The notes beneath the pieces are model-generated. The model saw only the letters and a list, made by a program, of their open reading frames with translations. It searched no databases and was not told the origin of the DNA. This document shows positions 55,380 through 63,453 of a stretch of 64,000 bases of DNA, piece by piece. Numbering within the stretch: the stretch's first letter is position 1; the number at the start of each line of letters is the position of its first letter. This stretch comes from Mesorhizobium sp. RMAD-H1 (GTDB lineage Bacteria; Pseudomonadota; Alphaproteobacteria; Rhizobiales; Rhizobiaceae). The stretch lies in NCBI RefSeq assembly GCF_014191375.1, contig NZ_JACHWN010000004.1, positions 1 to 64,000 on the forward strand, in the 5' to 3' direction. The translations under genes and the position numbers were made by a program.

Positions 55380-56963
55380 TTATTTGTAGATATAGCCGAC
55401 GACGCCGTGGTAGCGCCCTGACGGCAGTTGCGCCTGGGCCGTGCCATAGACGCGGTTGACCCGGCCGAGGATGTAGCCCGCCGCATCGCTGGCCGGGGCC
55501 AGATTGTCGTCCGGCCGCGCGAGCTCGTTGCGCGCCACCGGGCGCACCAGATAGGGCGTGATCAGGATCACGAGCTCGGTCTCGTTGCGCACGAAATCGC
55601 GGCTGCGGAAAAGCGCGCCAAGGACCGGGATCTTCGACAGCCCGGGATAGCCGGAGATCGCCTGCCGGGTTTCGTCGCGGATAAGGCCGGCGATCATCAT
55701 CGAGCCGCCGGAGGGCAGCTCGACGGTGGTATCTGCCAGGCGCTTGCGCAGCGACAGGACGTTGCCGGCGGGATTCGACACGCCGCCGCTCATGACGATC
55801 GAGGATTCCAGCACCGGCTCGGAAACGGCGGTGCGCACCTTCAGGCTGATGCGGCCCGGCGAGAGTACCACGGGCATGAATTCGAGGCCGATGCCGTATT
55901 CGATCTTCTCATGTTCGATGACGGGCGTTTCCTTGCCGGTGACCTCGTTGACCTGGACGTCCTGGCCGCTGATGATGTTGTATTCGCCGCCGACCTTGAA
56001 CGTTGCCTTCTCGCCGGAGATGGCGGTCAGCGTCGGTTCGGCGAGCGTCTTCATCACGCCCGCCAGTTCCATGGCATTGAGATAGGCCGACAGCGTCCCG
56101 CTGCCGAACTCGCCGGAAATGGCGGCACCGGAATTGGTGATCGCCTTGCCGACGAAGCCGGCGACGTTCTCCGAGATGCCGGCATAGCTGATGCCGTTGC
56201 CGCTGCCCGAGCCGATCATGTTGACGCCGAGCTGTTTCATGACGGAGCGGTTGACCTCCGCCACCGTCACCTTCAGCGTCACCTGGTCCTCGCCGGTGAT
56301 CTTGATGAGGTTGACGATCTTGCTGGAGCGCCGCTGCTGGTCCGGATTGTTGATGTCGACGCCGCCGCCATCGGTGGGCGCCGAGGCGGTGGTCGTGTAT
56401 TGCCCCGTGGTGGCTTCACCGCCCGAGACGAAGAGCCCGGCCAGCTTCGCCGCCTTGGCCGAATCCTGCGGCGTCTGCACGGTTCCCGTCAGCACGACGT
56501 TGTCGTTGATGAGCTCGACGGTGATGTCTGAGCCGGGGATATATTTCTTCAGATAATGGTTGAGGCCCGTCACATCGCGCTCGATCTCCAGGTCGAGGCT
56601 GGCGATCTGCTCGCCGTTCTGCCCGAAGACGAAGATGTTGGTCTGCCCAACCTGCTTGCCGAAGAGATAGATGCGCCGTGACGTGCGCGTCACCGCATCC
56701 GCCACCTCCGGATTGGCGACGAGGATGTCATAGGCATCGCGCGGCAGGTCGACGACGATCGATTTGTTCAAGCCCAGCTTGACCCGCTTGGCGCCGCCGT
56801 TCTGGCCCGTCAGCCGCACGACGCTGCCTTCGGCGTGGGCCTGCGGAAGGAGCGGCCCGGTCAGGACCGTCGCGAGCAGGCCCACTCCGATGGCGAGAAG
56901 CCGGACGGGACGTCCCGCGGAAATCCTCTGATCTCCGCCCCGGATGTGTGAAATGCCCCCCAT
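55380..56963 (-). CDS. cpaC: Tad pilus outer-membrane secretin CpaC (RcpA)
   Basis: 527 aa. After a signal peptide ending PQAHAEG, an N-terminal N0/BON region (NKSIVVDLPRDAYDILVANPEVADAV in parts) and a BON-like repeat lead to the secretin domain. The latter contains VAEVNRSVMKQLGVN and VPVLG-type IPVLGALFRSRDF with the final ETELVILITPYLVRP. It forms the outer-membrane pore. A separate protein at 59279 resembles its N-terminal part. Confidence 0.95.
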   Translation of the reverse strand: MGGISHIRGGDQRISAGRPVRLLAIGVGLLATVLTGPLLPQAHAEGSVVRLTGQNGGAKRVKLGLNKSIVVDLPRDAYDILVANPEVADAVTRTSRRIYLFGKQVGQTNIFVFGQNGEQIASLDLEIERDVTGLNHYLKKYIPGSDITVELINDNVVLTGTVQTPQDSAKAAKLAGLFVSGGEATTGQYTTTASAPTDGGGVDINNPDQQRRSSKIVNLIKITGEDQVTLKVTVAEVNRSVMKQLGVNMIGSGSGNGISYAGISENVAGFVGKAITNSGAAISGEFGSGTLSAYLNAMELAGVMKTLAEPTLTAISGEKATFKVGGEYNIISGQDVQVNEVTGKETPVIEHEKIEYGIGLEFMPVVLSPGRISLKVRTAVSEPVLESSIVMSGGVSNPAGNVLSLRKRLADTTVELPSGGSMMIAGLIRDETRQAISGYPGLSKIPVLGALFRSRDFVRNETELVILITPYLVRPVARNELARPDDNLAPASDAAGYILGRVNRVYGTAQAQLPSGRYHGVVGYIYK

Positions 56964-56968
56964 GATAT

Positions 56969-57781
56969 TTATCGTGCTCCCACTTCCGTCACGGTTCCCG
57001 ATTTTATGAGCTTCACCGTCCCGCGCCGCCCGGGCGCCGAAACCAGATAGTCGGCTTCCTTGTCCGCGGGCTCCTGTGCGTCATGCGTCGAGCGGAGCGA
57101 AAGGCTCAAGCGGTCCGCCATCTGTTGCGCCACGGTGATGATCTCCGCCTGCTGCGGGGTCACTTCCAGCGTCGCGGTCTGGCCGACGATGACCTTGTTG
57201 CCCTTTTCGTCTTCCTGGATGGCCTGGTCGATGGCCAGCACGCGGATGTTTTCCAGGATCGTTTCGGTGAGGAAGGCCGGCCCCGAAGAATTGTTGTTGT
57301 CCTGGCGCCGCCGCGTCATGATCACGTCGACGAAATCATTGGGGAGGATGAAGCCGCCCGCCGAGGTATCGGCGGAGATCTGTGTCGCCACGGCGCGCAT
57401 GCCGGGCGGCAGCATCGCCGACATGAAGCTCTGTCCCGGGCCGATCAGCTTGGCCTTGCGGATGGGCTCGCCCGCCATGAACTGCAGCCGGACGGTCGAT
57501 CCCCGGAGCTCGTCCATCGCCTGCGGCTCGGCGTTGCGCGTGATGTAGCCGTCACTGATCGCCGCAGCCGGCCAGGGCTGCCAGCGCATCTGGTCCTGTA
57601 TCTCCGCGCCGACGCCCAGGTTTTCGCTGGCGACGAGGACATCCTGCAATTCGATCTGTGGTGCTGGTGCGGCGGTCTCGACGACGGGCGGCGGTGCCGC
57701 CGACATGGTCATCGCGATATAGCCTGCGCCTGCGGCAGCAATGACCGCTACGGCCAGAACGACCAGGCGTGCTGATTTCAT
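56969..57781 (-). CDS. cpaB: Flp pilus assembly protein CpaB (RcpC)
   Basis: 270 aa periplasmic protein with one N-terminal membrane anchor (VVLAVAVIAAAGAGYIAM). A SAF/beta-clip domain (LVASENLGVGAEIQDQMRW) and the conserved PPGMRAVATQISADTSAGGFILPNDFVDVI segment follow. ATG 57781 has GGGTGGG upstream. Usually works with the CpaC secretin, possibly at the cell wall. A CtrA-like box lies about 70 bp upstream. Confidence 0.92.
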   Translation of the reverse strand: MKSARLVVLAVAVIAAAGAGYIAMTMSAAPPPVVETAAPAPQIELQDVLVASENLGVGAEIQDQMRWQPWPAAAISDGYITRNAEPQAMDELRGSTVRLQFMAGEPIRKAKLIGPGQSFMSAMLPPGMRAVATQISADTSAGGFILPNDFVDVIMTRRRQDNNNSSGPAFLTETILENIRVLAIDQAIQEDEKGNKVIVGQTATLEVTPQQAEIITVAQQMADRLSLSLRSTHDAQEPADKEADYLVSAPGRRGTVKLIKSGTVTEVGAR

Positions 57782-57850
57782 TTTTCCCACCCTGCACAAC
57801 TGCGCCCCAATACGCAAAGCCGAACATGCAGCGGAATCGTGTAATTATGG

Positions 57851-57865
57851 TTAACGCAATCTTAT
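57851..57865 (-). promoter_or_regulatory. CtrA-like box upstream of cpaB
   Basis: TTAA (57851-57854), 7 bp, TTAT (57862-57865): one mismatch from TTAA-N7-TTAA, in the 124-bp gap between cpaA and cpaB. Confidence 0.4.
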
Positions 57866-57905
57866 TGCCGGGCGGAAAAGATTAAGTCCCGGTAATCAAC
57901 GGGCG

Positions 57906-58427
57906 TCACAGGGATGAAAGCCGGGCGAGAACCCAGGCGCCAAGCGCCGATTGCGGGAAGGTCAGAAGGCCGGTCGCGCCCAGCGCGATGCCATAGGGAA
58001 TGCCGATATCGTGCTGCGCCAGACGGCGCATGAATTCGAAACGCCCCGCAACGACCGCCACCGGTGATCTGCGATAGGCCAGGATCGCCAGCGTCAGCAT
58101 GCCGCCCAGCACGGAGGCGGTGGCGAGATAGGTTACCAGATGGATGTCCCAGCCGAACCAGACGGCGGTCGCCGCCATCAGCTTGGCGTCACCCCCTCCC
58201 ATGGCGCGGACGGCGAAGAGGCCGAAGGTGACCGTGAGGACTGCAAGTCCGGCAACGAAGTGCATGGCGTAGACATCCCATGCCATGCCGGTCAACGGCG
58301 CGAGAAGGGCGAAAGCGCCGACCAGGATCAGCGAAACCCGGTTCTGGATGGTCATCGACAGGAGATCGGAGACCGCAGCGAAAGCCATCGCGAAAGGAAA
58401 CACAATGAGAATGGCGGCTTCGATCAT
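57906..58427 (-). CDS. cpaA: Prepilin peptidase CpaA (TadV)
   Basis: 173 aa, the short archaeal-like type IV prepilin peptidase with about six membrane helices. Active-site aspartates are in VSDLLSM and the GxGD-type MGGGDAKL. It cleaves Flp and TadE-like prepilins before assembly. Lies between the two pilin genes and cpaB. The first residues are MIEAAILIVFPFAM. Confidence 0.92.
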   Translation of the reverse strand: MIEAAILIVFPFAMAFAAVSDLLSMTIQNRVSLILVGAFALLAPLTGMAWDVYAMHFVAGLAVLTVTFGLFAVRAMGGGDAKLMAATAVWFGWDIHLVTYLATASVLGGMLTLAILAYRRSPVAVVAGRFEFMRRLAQHDIGIPYGIALGATGLLTFPQSALGAWVLARLSSL

Positions 58428-58467
58428 TATTCCCCCCGGAAAAGCTGAATACGCCTGCGGCGCGGGC

Positions 58468-58635
58468 TTATTTCATCGTGTCGGAAACAAGCGTCGCGAT
58501 GGAATCGAAACTGAGGTTCGCTGAGAGCTGCAGGATTGCGGCAAGATTGGCGACCGAGATAAGCGCGCCGATCAGACCGTATTCAACCGCGGCTGAAGCC
58601 GTTTGGTCCTGAAGAAAGCGTTTGAAAACTGTCAT
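58468..58635 (-). CDS. Second, divergent Flp-like pilin
   Basis: 55 aa, directly downstream of flp1. The Flp core VEYGLIGALISVAN and a hydrophobic helix are recognisable. The processing region is QTASAAVEYG, so counting back from the conserved Glu(+5)-Tyr(+6) gives Ala, not Gly, at -1. The tail is shorter than in flp1 (SFDSIATLVSDTMK). Either a minor pilin or a protein that is cleaved poorly. AGGA lies upstream of the start. An expressed product is not proven. Confidence 0.8.
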   Translation of the reverse strand: MTVFKRFLQDQTASAAVEYGLIGALISVANLAAILQLSANLSFDSIATLVSDTMK

Positions 58636-58660
58636 CGGAGCGGTTCCTGCAATAGAAATG

Positions 58661-58692
58661 ATAATTGCCGCCTATAAAAAGGCGGCAATTAT
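58661..58692 (-). other. Perfect stem-loop between the two flp-like genes
   Basis: ATAATTGCCGCC (58661-58672) and GGCGGCAATTAT (58681-58692) are 12-bp perfect arms with an 8-nt AT-rich loop. Just after the flp1 stop it may act as a partial terminator or 3'-end stabiliser, giving much more pilin than downstream products. Confidence 0.65.
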
Positions 58693-58710
58693 ATCCAGCT
58701 AAAGGAAATA

Positions 58711-58908
58711 TTAGTTTGGTGTGGTGCCTTCGTTGGTCGTAGCATCGCCAACGGCTGTTGCGATCTCGCCGAACTTGGTATTGATGTTGTTGCCGAGAAC
58801 GGAGGCACCGCCGATGACTGCGACGGAGACGAGGGCGGCGATCAGGCCGTATTCGATGGCGGTCGCGCCGGATTCGTCCTTGGCGAAGCGAATGAAAAGG
58901 TTCTTCAT
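58711..58908 (-). CDS. flp: Flp/Fap-type major pilin
   Basis: 65 aa. The short basic leader MKNLFIRFAKDESG is followed by ATAIEYGLIAALVSVAVIGG; the prepilin peptidase site G|ATAIEY with Glu +5 and Tyr +6 is canonical. A threonine-rich C-terminus ends the protein. AGGAG precedes the start. It is the major subunit of the Tad pilus, the first gene of the leftward operon, and a stem-loop follows it. Confidence 0.95.
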   Translation of the reverse strand: MKNLFIRFAKDESGATAIEYGLIAALVSVAVIGGASVLGNNINTKFGEIATAVGDATTNEGTTPN

Positions 58909-59278
58909 GGTTTTGGCTCCTGAAATCTTTGTTGGTACAGCACTCCGTCAACTGTTCTTGTCTCGTTGATCGGATGGCCGGAACCTAGAAGCCCGGGATT
59001 GCAATCGGCTTAAAAAACAGCCTTAGGAAAAGGTAAATCCGCTGCTTGCTTCGGCGTGGTTAATCCAAGGCAAATAATTTGCGGCTATTTTGAAGTAATG
59101 ATCGGCGGCTGTTTTTCGCCTCTAATTTAGGGCTTTTGAATGTTCGCGGATTCCCTATCAAGGCGTATTTCAGGCAGACGGGCCGGCGAGCGCTGGTCCA
59201 CGGGCCGGCGGGCTTAATCGTTCCTTCACCAATCTCCTTCATCTTCACGCAGGAACCATCCGGGGCGGGAGAAACGGC
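58909..59278. other. Non-coding region upstream of flp and the secretin-like gene
   Basis: 370 bp, more AT-rich than its surroundings, between divergent units. It must hold the promoters of flp (leftward) and the 59279 gene (rightward). The only clear motifs are the palindrome GCAAAT-A-ATTTGC (59070-59082) and an 11-bp direct repeat ACGGGCCGGCG near 59177 and 59199. No gene is supported, and no perfect CtrA or sigma-54 site was found. Confidence 0.5.
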
Positions 59279-59695
59279 GTGTCATATAAAGGCCGATATG
59301 TTTTTCGGGGCGCGATAGGCGGAGCCTCGCTCTTTTTCTTTGCGCTATTTGCCGGAGCAGGCGGCGCCTCCGCCGATGAAGGCATCAAGCTGGTGACCAA
59401 CCAGGCCCGCGTGCTGCGTCTCGTCCGCCCGGCCGAGACGGTCGTCATCGGCAATCCGGAGATCGCCGACGCGGTCGTGCAGGACGCGCGGACCGTGGTT
59501 TTGACGGGCAAGGGTTTCGGCGTCACCAATATAGTCATCATGGATGCGGACGGCACGGCAATCGTCGACGACCAGGTCGTGGTCGGCCGCGATGATACGA
59601 AGACGACGCGGGTCTATCGCCGCGCCGATGTGCAGATGCTGTCCTGCACACCGTTCTGCGAAAAAGCCTATCAGGGCGACGCCACCCTCAACTAG
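59279..59695 (+). CDS. Stand-alone protein like the N-terminal domain of pilus secretins
   Basis: 138 aa. A signal peptide ends near GGASADEG, then a pilus-assembly N-terminal domain: KLVTNQARVLRLVRPAETVV, GNPEIADAVVQDARTVVLTGKGFGVTNIVIMDADG (in parts). This is the region found at the start of CpaC, without the secretin pore. Two cysteines (SCTPFCEK) close the protein. The start is GTG 59279 with GGGAG upstream. It may bind the secretin or cap a periplasmic complex. Such proteins occur beside rhizobial tad loci. Confidence 0.85.
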   Translation: MSYKGRYVFRGAIGGASLFFFALFAGAGGASADEGIKLVTNQARVLRLVRPAETVVIGNPEIADAVVQDARTVVLTGKGFGVTNIVIMDADGTAIVDDQVVVGRDDTKTTRVYRRADVQMLSCTPFCEKAYQGDATLN

Positions 59696-59839
59696 GGCAA
59701 TCCCGGTTCGTTCCGCACCTCCATCATGGTTGACGCGGCGTAAAGATTTTTCCTCGAATTTGCTGTCGCGCTCATACGGGAAAGCAAGATGTCGCGTTTA
59801 TGATCCCGCTACAAATAAAGAATAGTGGGGCAGTGGGAC

Positions 59840-60433
59840 ATGCGGGGCGCAGCAATTGCGGCGAGGGACAGGCAATCAACGTGGCTGAAGAATTCGGCGC
59901 GCATGACTGCGTTGATACCCGGTTTCAGGCGTGATCGCAGCGGCACGACGGCGGTGGAATTCGCCGTGCTTATCTTTCCCTTTATGCTTCTTATTTTCTC
60001 CGTCATCGAGATCTGCATCAGCTTCATGGGGCAGCAGCTTCTTTCGGACGCGACCGACAGGATCGCCCGGCAGTTGCGCACCGGTGAGCTGAAGGCGGCT
60101 GATGTGGCCGGCAGCAAGCTGCATGATCTGATCTGCGAGCGCCTGGAAATCTTCGTGCCGGCCGGTTGTCCCGAGCTTACGGCCAACCTGGAAACCTACA
60201 CGAGCTATGCCAATGTGCCGAAGGCCGGCATCGTTGATGCCACGGGCCGCCTGCGCCTCGGCAACACCGTCAATCCCGGCGGCCCGGCTTCGATCAATCA
60301 GCTGAACGTGCTTTATCGCTGGCCGCTCCTGACCGATATCATGCGCCGGCAAATGTTAAGCGCCGGCAGTGACGGCAAGCTGCCGCTGTTTGCCACAAAC
60401 ACCTGGCAGAACGAGCCTTTTCCGGACGAGTGA
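59840..60433 (+). CDS. TadE/TadG-like pseudopilin 1
   Basis: 197 aa. After a basic leader (RRDRSG), TTAVEFAVLIFPFMLLIFSVIEICISF is a TadE-type prepilin core with E(+5), given here in parts. It lies in the rightward tad subcluster. The product is probably cleaved by CpaA and acts as a minor pilin. Start uncertain: ATG 59840 (GTGGG upstream), GTG 59825 or ATG 59903. Confidence 0.85.
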   Translation: MRGAAIAARDRQSTWLKNSARMTALIPGFRRDRSGTTAVEFAVLIFPFMLLIFSVIEICISFMGQQLLSDATDRIARQLRTGELKAADVAGSKLHDLICERLEIFVPAGCPELTANLETYTSYANVPKAGIVDATGRLRLGNTVNPGGPASINQLNVLYRWPLLTDIMRRQMLSAGSDGKLPLFATNTWQNEPFPDE

Positions 60434-60461
60434 CAGAGGCGGGCAAGTTAGGGAACTGGGG

Positions 60462-61061
60462 ATGGACATGCCAAATTATTACAAGCGTCTGAGCGGGCTG
60501 GTTGACATCGTTAGCCGGTTCAGGAGCGACAGATCTGCCGCCGCGGCGGTGGAGTTCGTTCTGGTCGTGCCGTTGATCGTGTTGGTCTATCTCGGCGCGG
60601 TCGATCTGAGTGGGGGCATCGAAACCGACAAGAATGTCAGCCGGGCGGCCGGCATCATCGCCGATATCGTGGCCCAGCAATCGACCGTATCGAAAACCCA
60701 GCTCGACGATATTTTCGAGATCGGCGAAGCGACGATCTTCCCCTATGACCGCGCCAAACCCGGTATCAAGGTCACGGCCATTCAGGTTGCCGCGAGCCCG
60801 CAGACCAATCCGCCGGCTACAGTCGCCTGGTCATATTCGAATGGGAAGCTTTCCCCGGACACCAAGGGCCGCACCATCGATATCCCGGTCGGGTTCCGCA
60901 CCAACGGAACCTATCTCATCAAGGTCGAGGTGGCGCTCACCTATGTGCCGGTGACCGCCTGGGGCATGCGCAATCTCGTCTCGGCGGATGGCGGTCTGCC
61001 ACTTTCCGAAACCTATTATCTCAGCCCGCGTCTGGCGGATACCGCCTGCTCGAACTGCTGA
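60462..61061 (+). CDS. TadE/TadF-like pseudopilin 2
   Basis: 199 aa, paralogous in organisation to the preceding gene. The leader RSDRSAAAAVEFVLVVPLIVLVYLGAVDL (in parts) shows a TadE-like core in which the -1 residue is Ala/Ser rather than Gly. A beta-rich C-terminal part ends in ACSNC with two cysteines. ATG 60462 follows AGGGAACTGG. Forms with its neighbour the pair of minor pilins needed by the Tad machine. Confidence 0.85.
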   Translation: MDMPNYYKRLSGLVDIVSRFRSDRSAAAAVEFVLVVPLIVLVYLGAVDLSGGIETDKNVSRAAGIIADIVAQQSTVSKTQLDDIFEIGEATIFPYDRAKPGIKVTAIQVAASPQTNPPATVAWSYSNGKLSPDTKGRTIDIPVGFRTNGTYLIKVEVALTYVPVTAWGMRNLVSADGGLPLSETYYLSPRLADTACSNC

Positions 61062-61074
61062 GCGCCCGGCGTTT

Positions 61075-61995
61075 TCAGAGTTCCTTCGTCTGCCCGGTCA
61101 TGGCCGAGAGCATCTTCAGCGGCAGGCGGTAATCATGCGTGCCGACGGCGACGAAACCGCCGCCATGCATCCGGTCGATGAGATCGTAGGCCTCGGGATC
61201 GCTAGAGGAGAGGGAAACCAGAAACCGGCGCAGGATGAGCTTGGCGTCGGGCGCGAGATTGGCCCGCACGGCATGCGGCCCGTAGCGCAGGAGCGAGGAT
61301 TCCCACGCGATGCGATAGCTGTCCTGGTCAATCCCTAGTGCGGAGAGCCGCGCCAGCGTCCCGCCCTGCGGCTGCTTTTCGTCGCCATTCGCCGGCACCC
61401 AGCCGAAGAAGCCGTCGATCTTGCCGGCGGCGAACAGCTTCTCGGCGTTTTCCAGCGAGCCGGCATTGATGAAATTGTCATGGGGAGCGGCGGTGTCCTT
61501 GTCGGACAGCATATAGGCCGAGACTGGGACGAGTGCCGGCGCCTTGTTGGGGTCGGAGGGCAGGGCGATCCGTGCGCTCTTCAGGTTCTGCGCATCGACG
61601 TCCGACCGCACGAGCAGGATCGAGCGGATGCCGAGGGAGCCGTCTGCCCCGACCGGGGCGACAAGGGGCTCGACGCATTCGCAGGCCATATAGGCGGCCG
61701 CATAGGCCGCGGACGTCTCCATCGCATAGTCGACGCGCTCGGTCGCCTGCGCGTCGATCAGGGCGGGGATATCGGGCAGGACCACCAGGTCGACCGGCAC
61801 GCCCAGCGCCGCCGCATAGGCCGCTTTCAGCTTGCTGATTTCAGCGGGATTGAGCTCGGCGACACGCGGTGCCGCCACGCCGATGCGGAACCGCCCCATT
61901 TCCTTGCGCCAGTCGGCATGGGCGGTGCCGCTGAACCCCATGATGGCGATCGCGCCGAGGAGCATCATTCTGGAAAGAGCACGGGCTGAAAGCAT
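61075..61995 (-). CDS. PhnD-like periplasmic binding protein
   Basis: 306 aa. A signal peptide (MMLLGAIAIMGFSGTAHA) precedes a PhnD/SsuA-type fold: RIGVAAPRVAELNPAE, VVLPDIPALIDAQATERVDYAMETS in parts, then SLGIRSILLVRSDVDAQNL. These proteins bind phosphate, phosphite or phosphonates, but no ABC permease or ATPase genes adjoin it. It follows the tad cluster in the opposite direction. ATG 61995 is preferred; an upstream in-frame ATG is less likely. Role uncertain. Confidence 0.85.
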   Translation of the reverse strand: MLSARALSRMMLLGAIAIMGFSGTAHADWRKEMGRFRIGVAAPRVAELNPAEISKLKAAYAAALGVPVDLVVLPDIPALIDAQATERVDYAMETSAAYAAAYMACECVEPLVAPVGADGSLGIRSILLVRSDVDAQNLKSARIALPSDPNKAPALVPVSAYMLSDKDTAAPHDNFINAGSLENAEKLFAAGKIDGFFGWVPANGDEKQPQGGTLARLSALGIDQDSYRIAWESSLLRYGPHAVRANLAPDAKLILRRFLVSLSSSDPEAYDLIDRMHGGGFVAVGTHDYRLPLKMLSAMTGQTKEL

Positions 61996-62091
61996 TGGCC
62001 GAAAAACCTCGATGGTTGCCCACTTGGTTGGCTGCCCGCTTTTGTGGCAATGCTTTGGTTCACCCTGATAATGATTTTGCCGCGCCAAATC

Positions 62092-62106
62092 TTAAGAAAG
62101 CGTTAA
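62092..62106. promoter_or_regulatory. Perfect CtrA-type binding site
   Basis: TTAA (62092-62095), 7 bp, TTAAC (62103-62107) matches the CtrA consensus exactly. Another TTAACC half-site is near 62123. It lies between the leftward phnD-like gene (about 97 bp away) and deoB (111 bp). Confidence 0.6.
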
Positions 62107-62217
62107 CATCTGCCGGATGGCATTAACCATGCGGGCTCTCAGGATCGGAACTGGTTCCCCGTTTGTCATCGGGCCGGTTTTCTCCTATCTGTATGCTAGG
62201 CATCGAAAGAAAATTGC

Positions 62218-63453
62218 ATGGCTCGGGTCTTCCTCTTCGTACTTGATTCCTTCGGCATCGGCGGTGCGCCGGACGCCGGACAATTCGGCGACGCGGGCGC
62301 GGATACGCTGGGCCATATCGCGGCGGCCTGCGCAGCCGGCGCGGGCGATCGGGAGGGCCTGCGCAAGGGACCGCTCGCCCTGCCGAACATGACGGCGCTC
62401 GGCCTCGCAAAGGCCGCGCAACTGGCGACAGGCAGGGTACCGGCAGGGCTTGATGGCCATGTGGCGCCGCAGGGCCTGTGGGGTGCGGCCGAGGAGGTCT
62501 CGCGCGGCAAGGATACGCCTTCGGGGCATTGGGAGATCGCCGGTGTTCCCGTGCCGTTCGACTGGGGCTATTTCCCGCATGAGATCCCGGCCTTCCCGGG
62601 CGATCTCCTGGACGAGATCGCGCGCCGGTCGGATATTCCGGGCACCCTCGGCAATTGCCATGCCTCCGGCACCGAGATCATCGAGCGCTTCGGCGAGGAG
62701 CATATCAGAACGGCCAAGCCGATCTTCTATACATCGACGGATTCCGTCCTGCAGATCGCCGCGCATGAGACGCATTTCGGCCTGGAGCGTCTCTATGCCC
62801 TGTGTGCGGTCGCGCGCGAACTGGTCGACCCCCTGAATATCGGCCGCGTCATCGCGCGGCCCTTCATCGGCGAAACGGCTTCCACCTTCCAGCGTACCGG
62901 CAATCGCCGCGACTATTCGGTTCCGCCGCCGGAGCCGACCGTCCTCGACCGGCTCACGGAGGCCGGGCGCAAGGTCATCGGCGTCGGCAAGATCGGCGAT
63001 ATCTTCGCCCACCGCGGCGTGCCGGATGTGCGCAAGGCCAATGGCAACATGGCGCTCTTCGATGCGACGCTCGAGGCGATGAAGGATGCGCGCGAGGGGG
63101 ATCTGGTCTTCACCAATTTCGTCGATTTCGACATGCTCTACGGCCATCGCCGTGACGTGCCGGGCTACGCCGCAGCACTCGAGGCCTTCGACCGCAGGCT
63201 GCCCGAGGCACTCGCCCTGATGAAACCGGGCGACCTCCTGATCCTGACGGCGGACCACGGCTGCGATCCGACCTGGCAGGGCACCGACCATACCCGCGAG
63301 CGCGTTCCCGTACTCGCCTATGGCGCGGGCGCGGGCGCGATCGGTATCCGGCCGACCTTCGCCGATATCGGCGAAAGCGTCGCCGCCCATCTCGGCTTGC
63401 CCGGGGGTAAGCATGGCGCGAGCTTCCTGAAAGACGTGGGTCGGAATGCCTGA
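62218..63453 (+). CDS. deoB: Phosphopentomutase
   Basis: 411 aa alkaline-phosphatase-like metalloenzyme. It interconverts ribose-1-P/ribose-5-P (and deoxy forms) in nucleoside catabolism. Metal-binding and active-site motifs are [16 protein letters not shown], the central [11 protein letters not shown] (catalytic Thr) and [23 protein letters not shown] in two parts. ATG 62218 comes after a 222-bp gap with the CtrA-type box. It overlaps mutM by 8 bp. Confidence 0.96.
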   Translation: MARVFLFVLDSFGIGGAPDAGQFGDAGADTLGHIAAACAAGAGDREGLRKGPLALPNMTALGLAKAAQLATGRVPAGLDGHVAPQGLWGAAEEVSRGKDTPSGHWEIAGVPVPFDWGYFPHEIPAFPGDLLDEIARRSDIPGTLGNCHASGTEIIERFGEEHIRTAKPIFYTSTDSVLQIAAHETHFGLERLYALCAVARELVDPLNIGRVIARPFIGETASTFQRTGNRRDYSVPPPEPTVLDRLTEAGRKVIGVGKIGDIFAHRGVPDVRKANGNMALFDATLEAMKDAREGDLVFTNFVDFDMLYGHRRDVPGYAAALEAFDRRLPEALALMKPGDLLILTADHGCDPTWQGTDHTRERVPVLAYGAGAGAIGIRPTFADIGESVAAHLGLPGGKHGASFLKDVGRNA

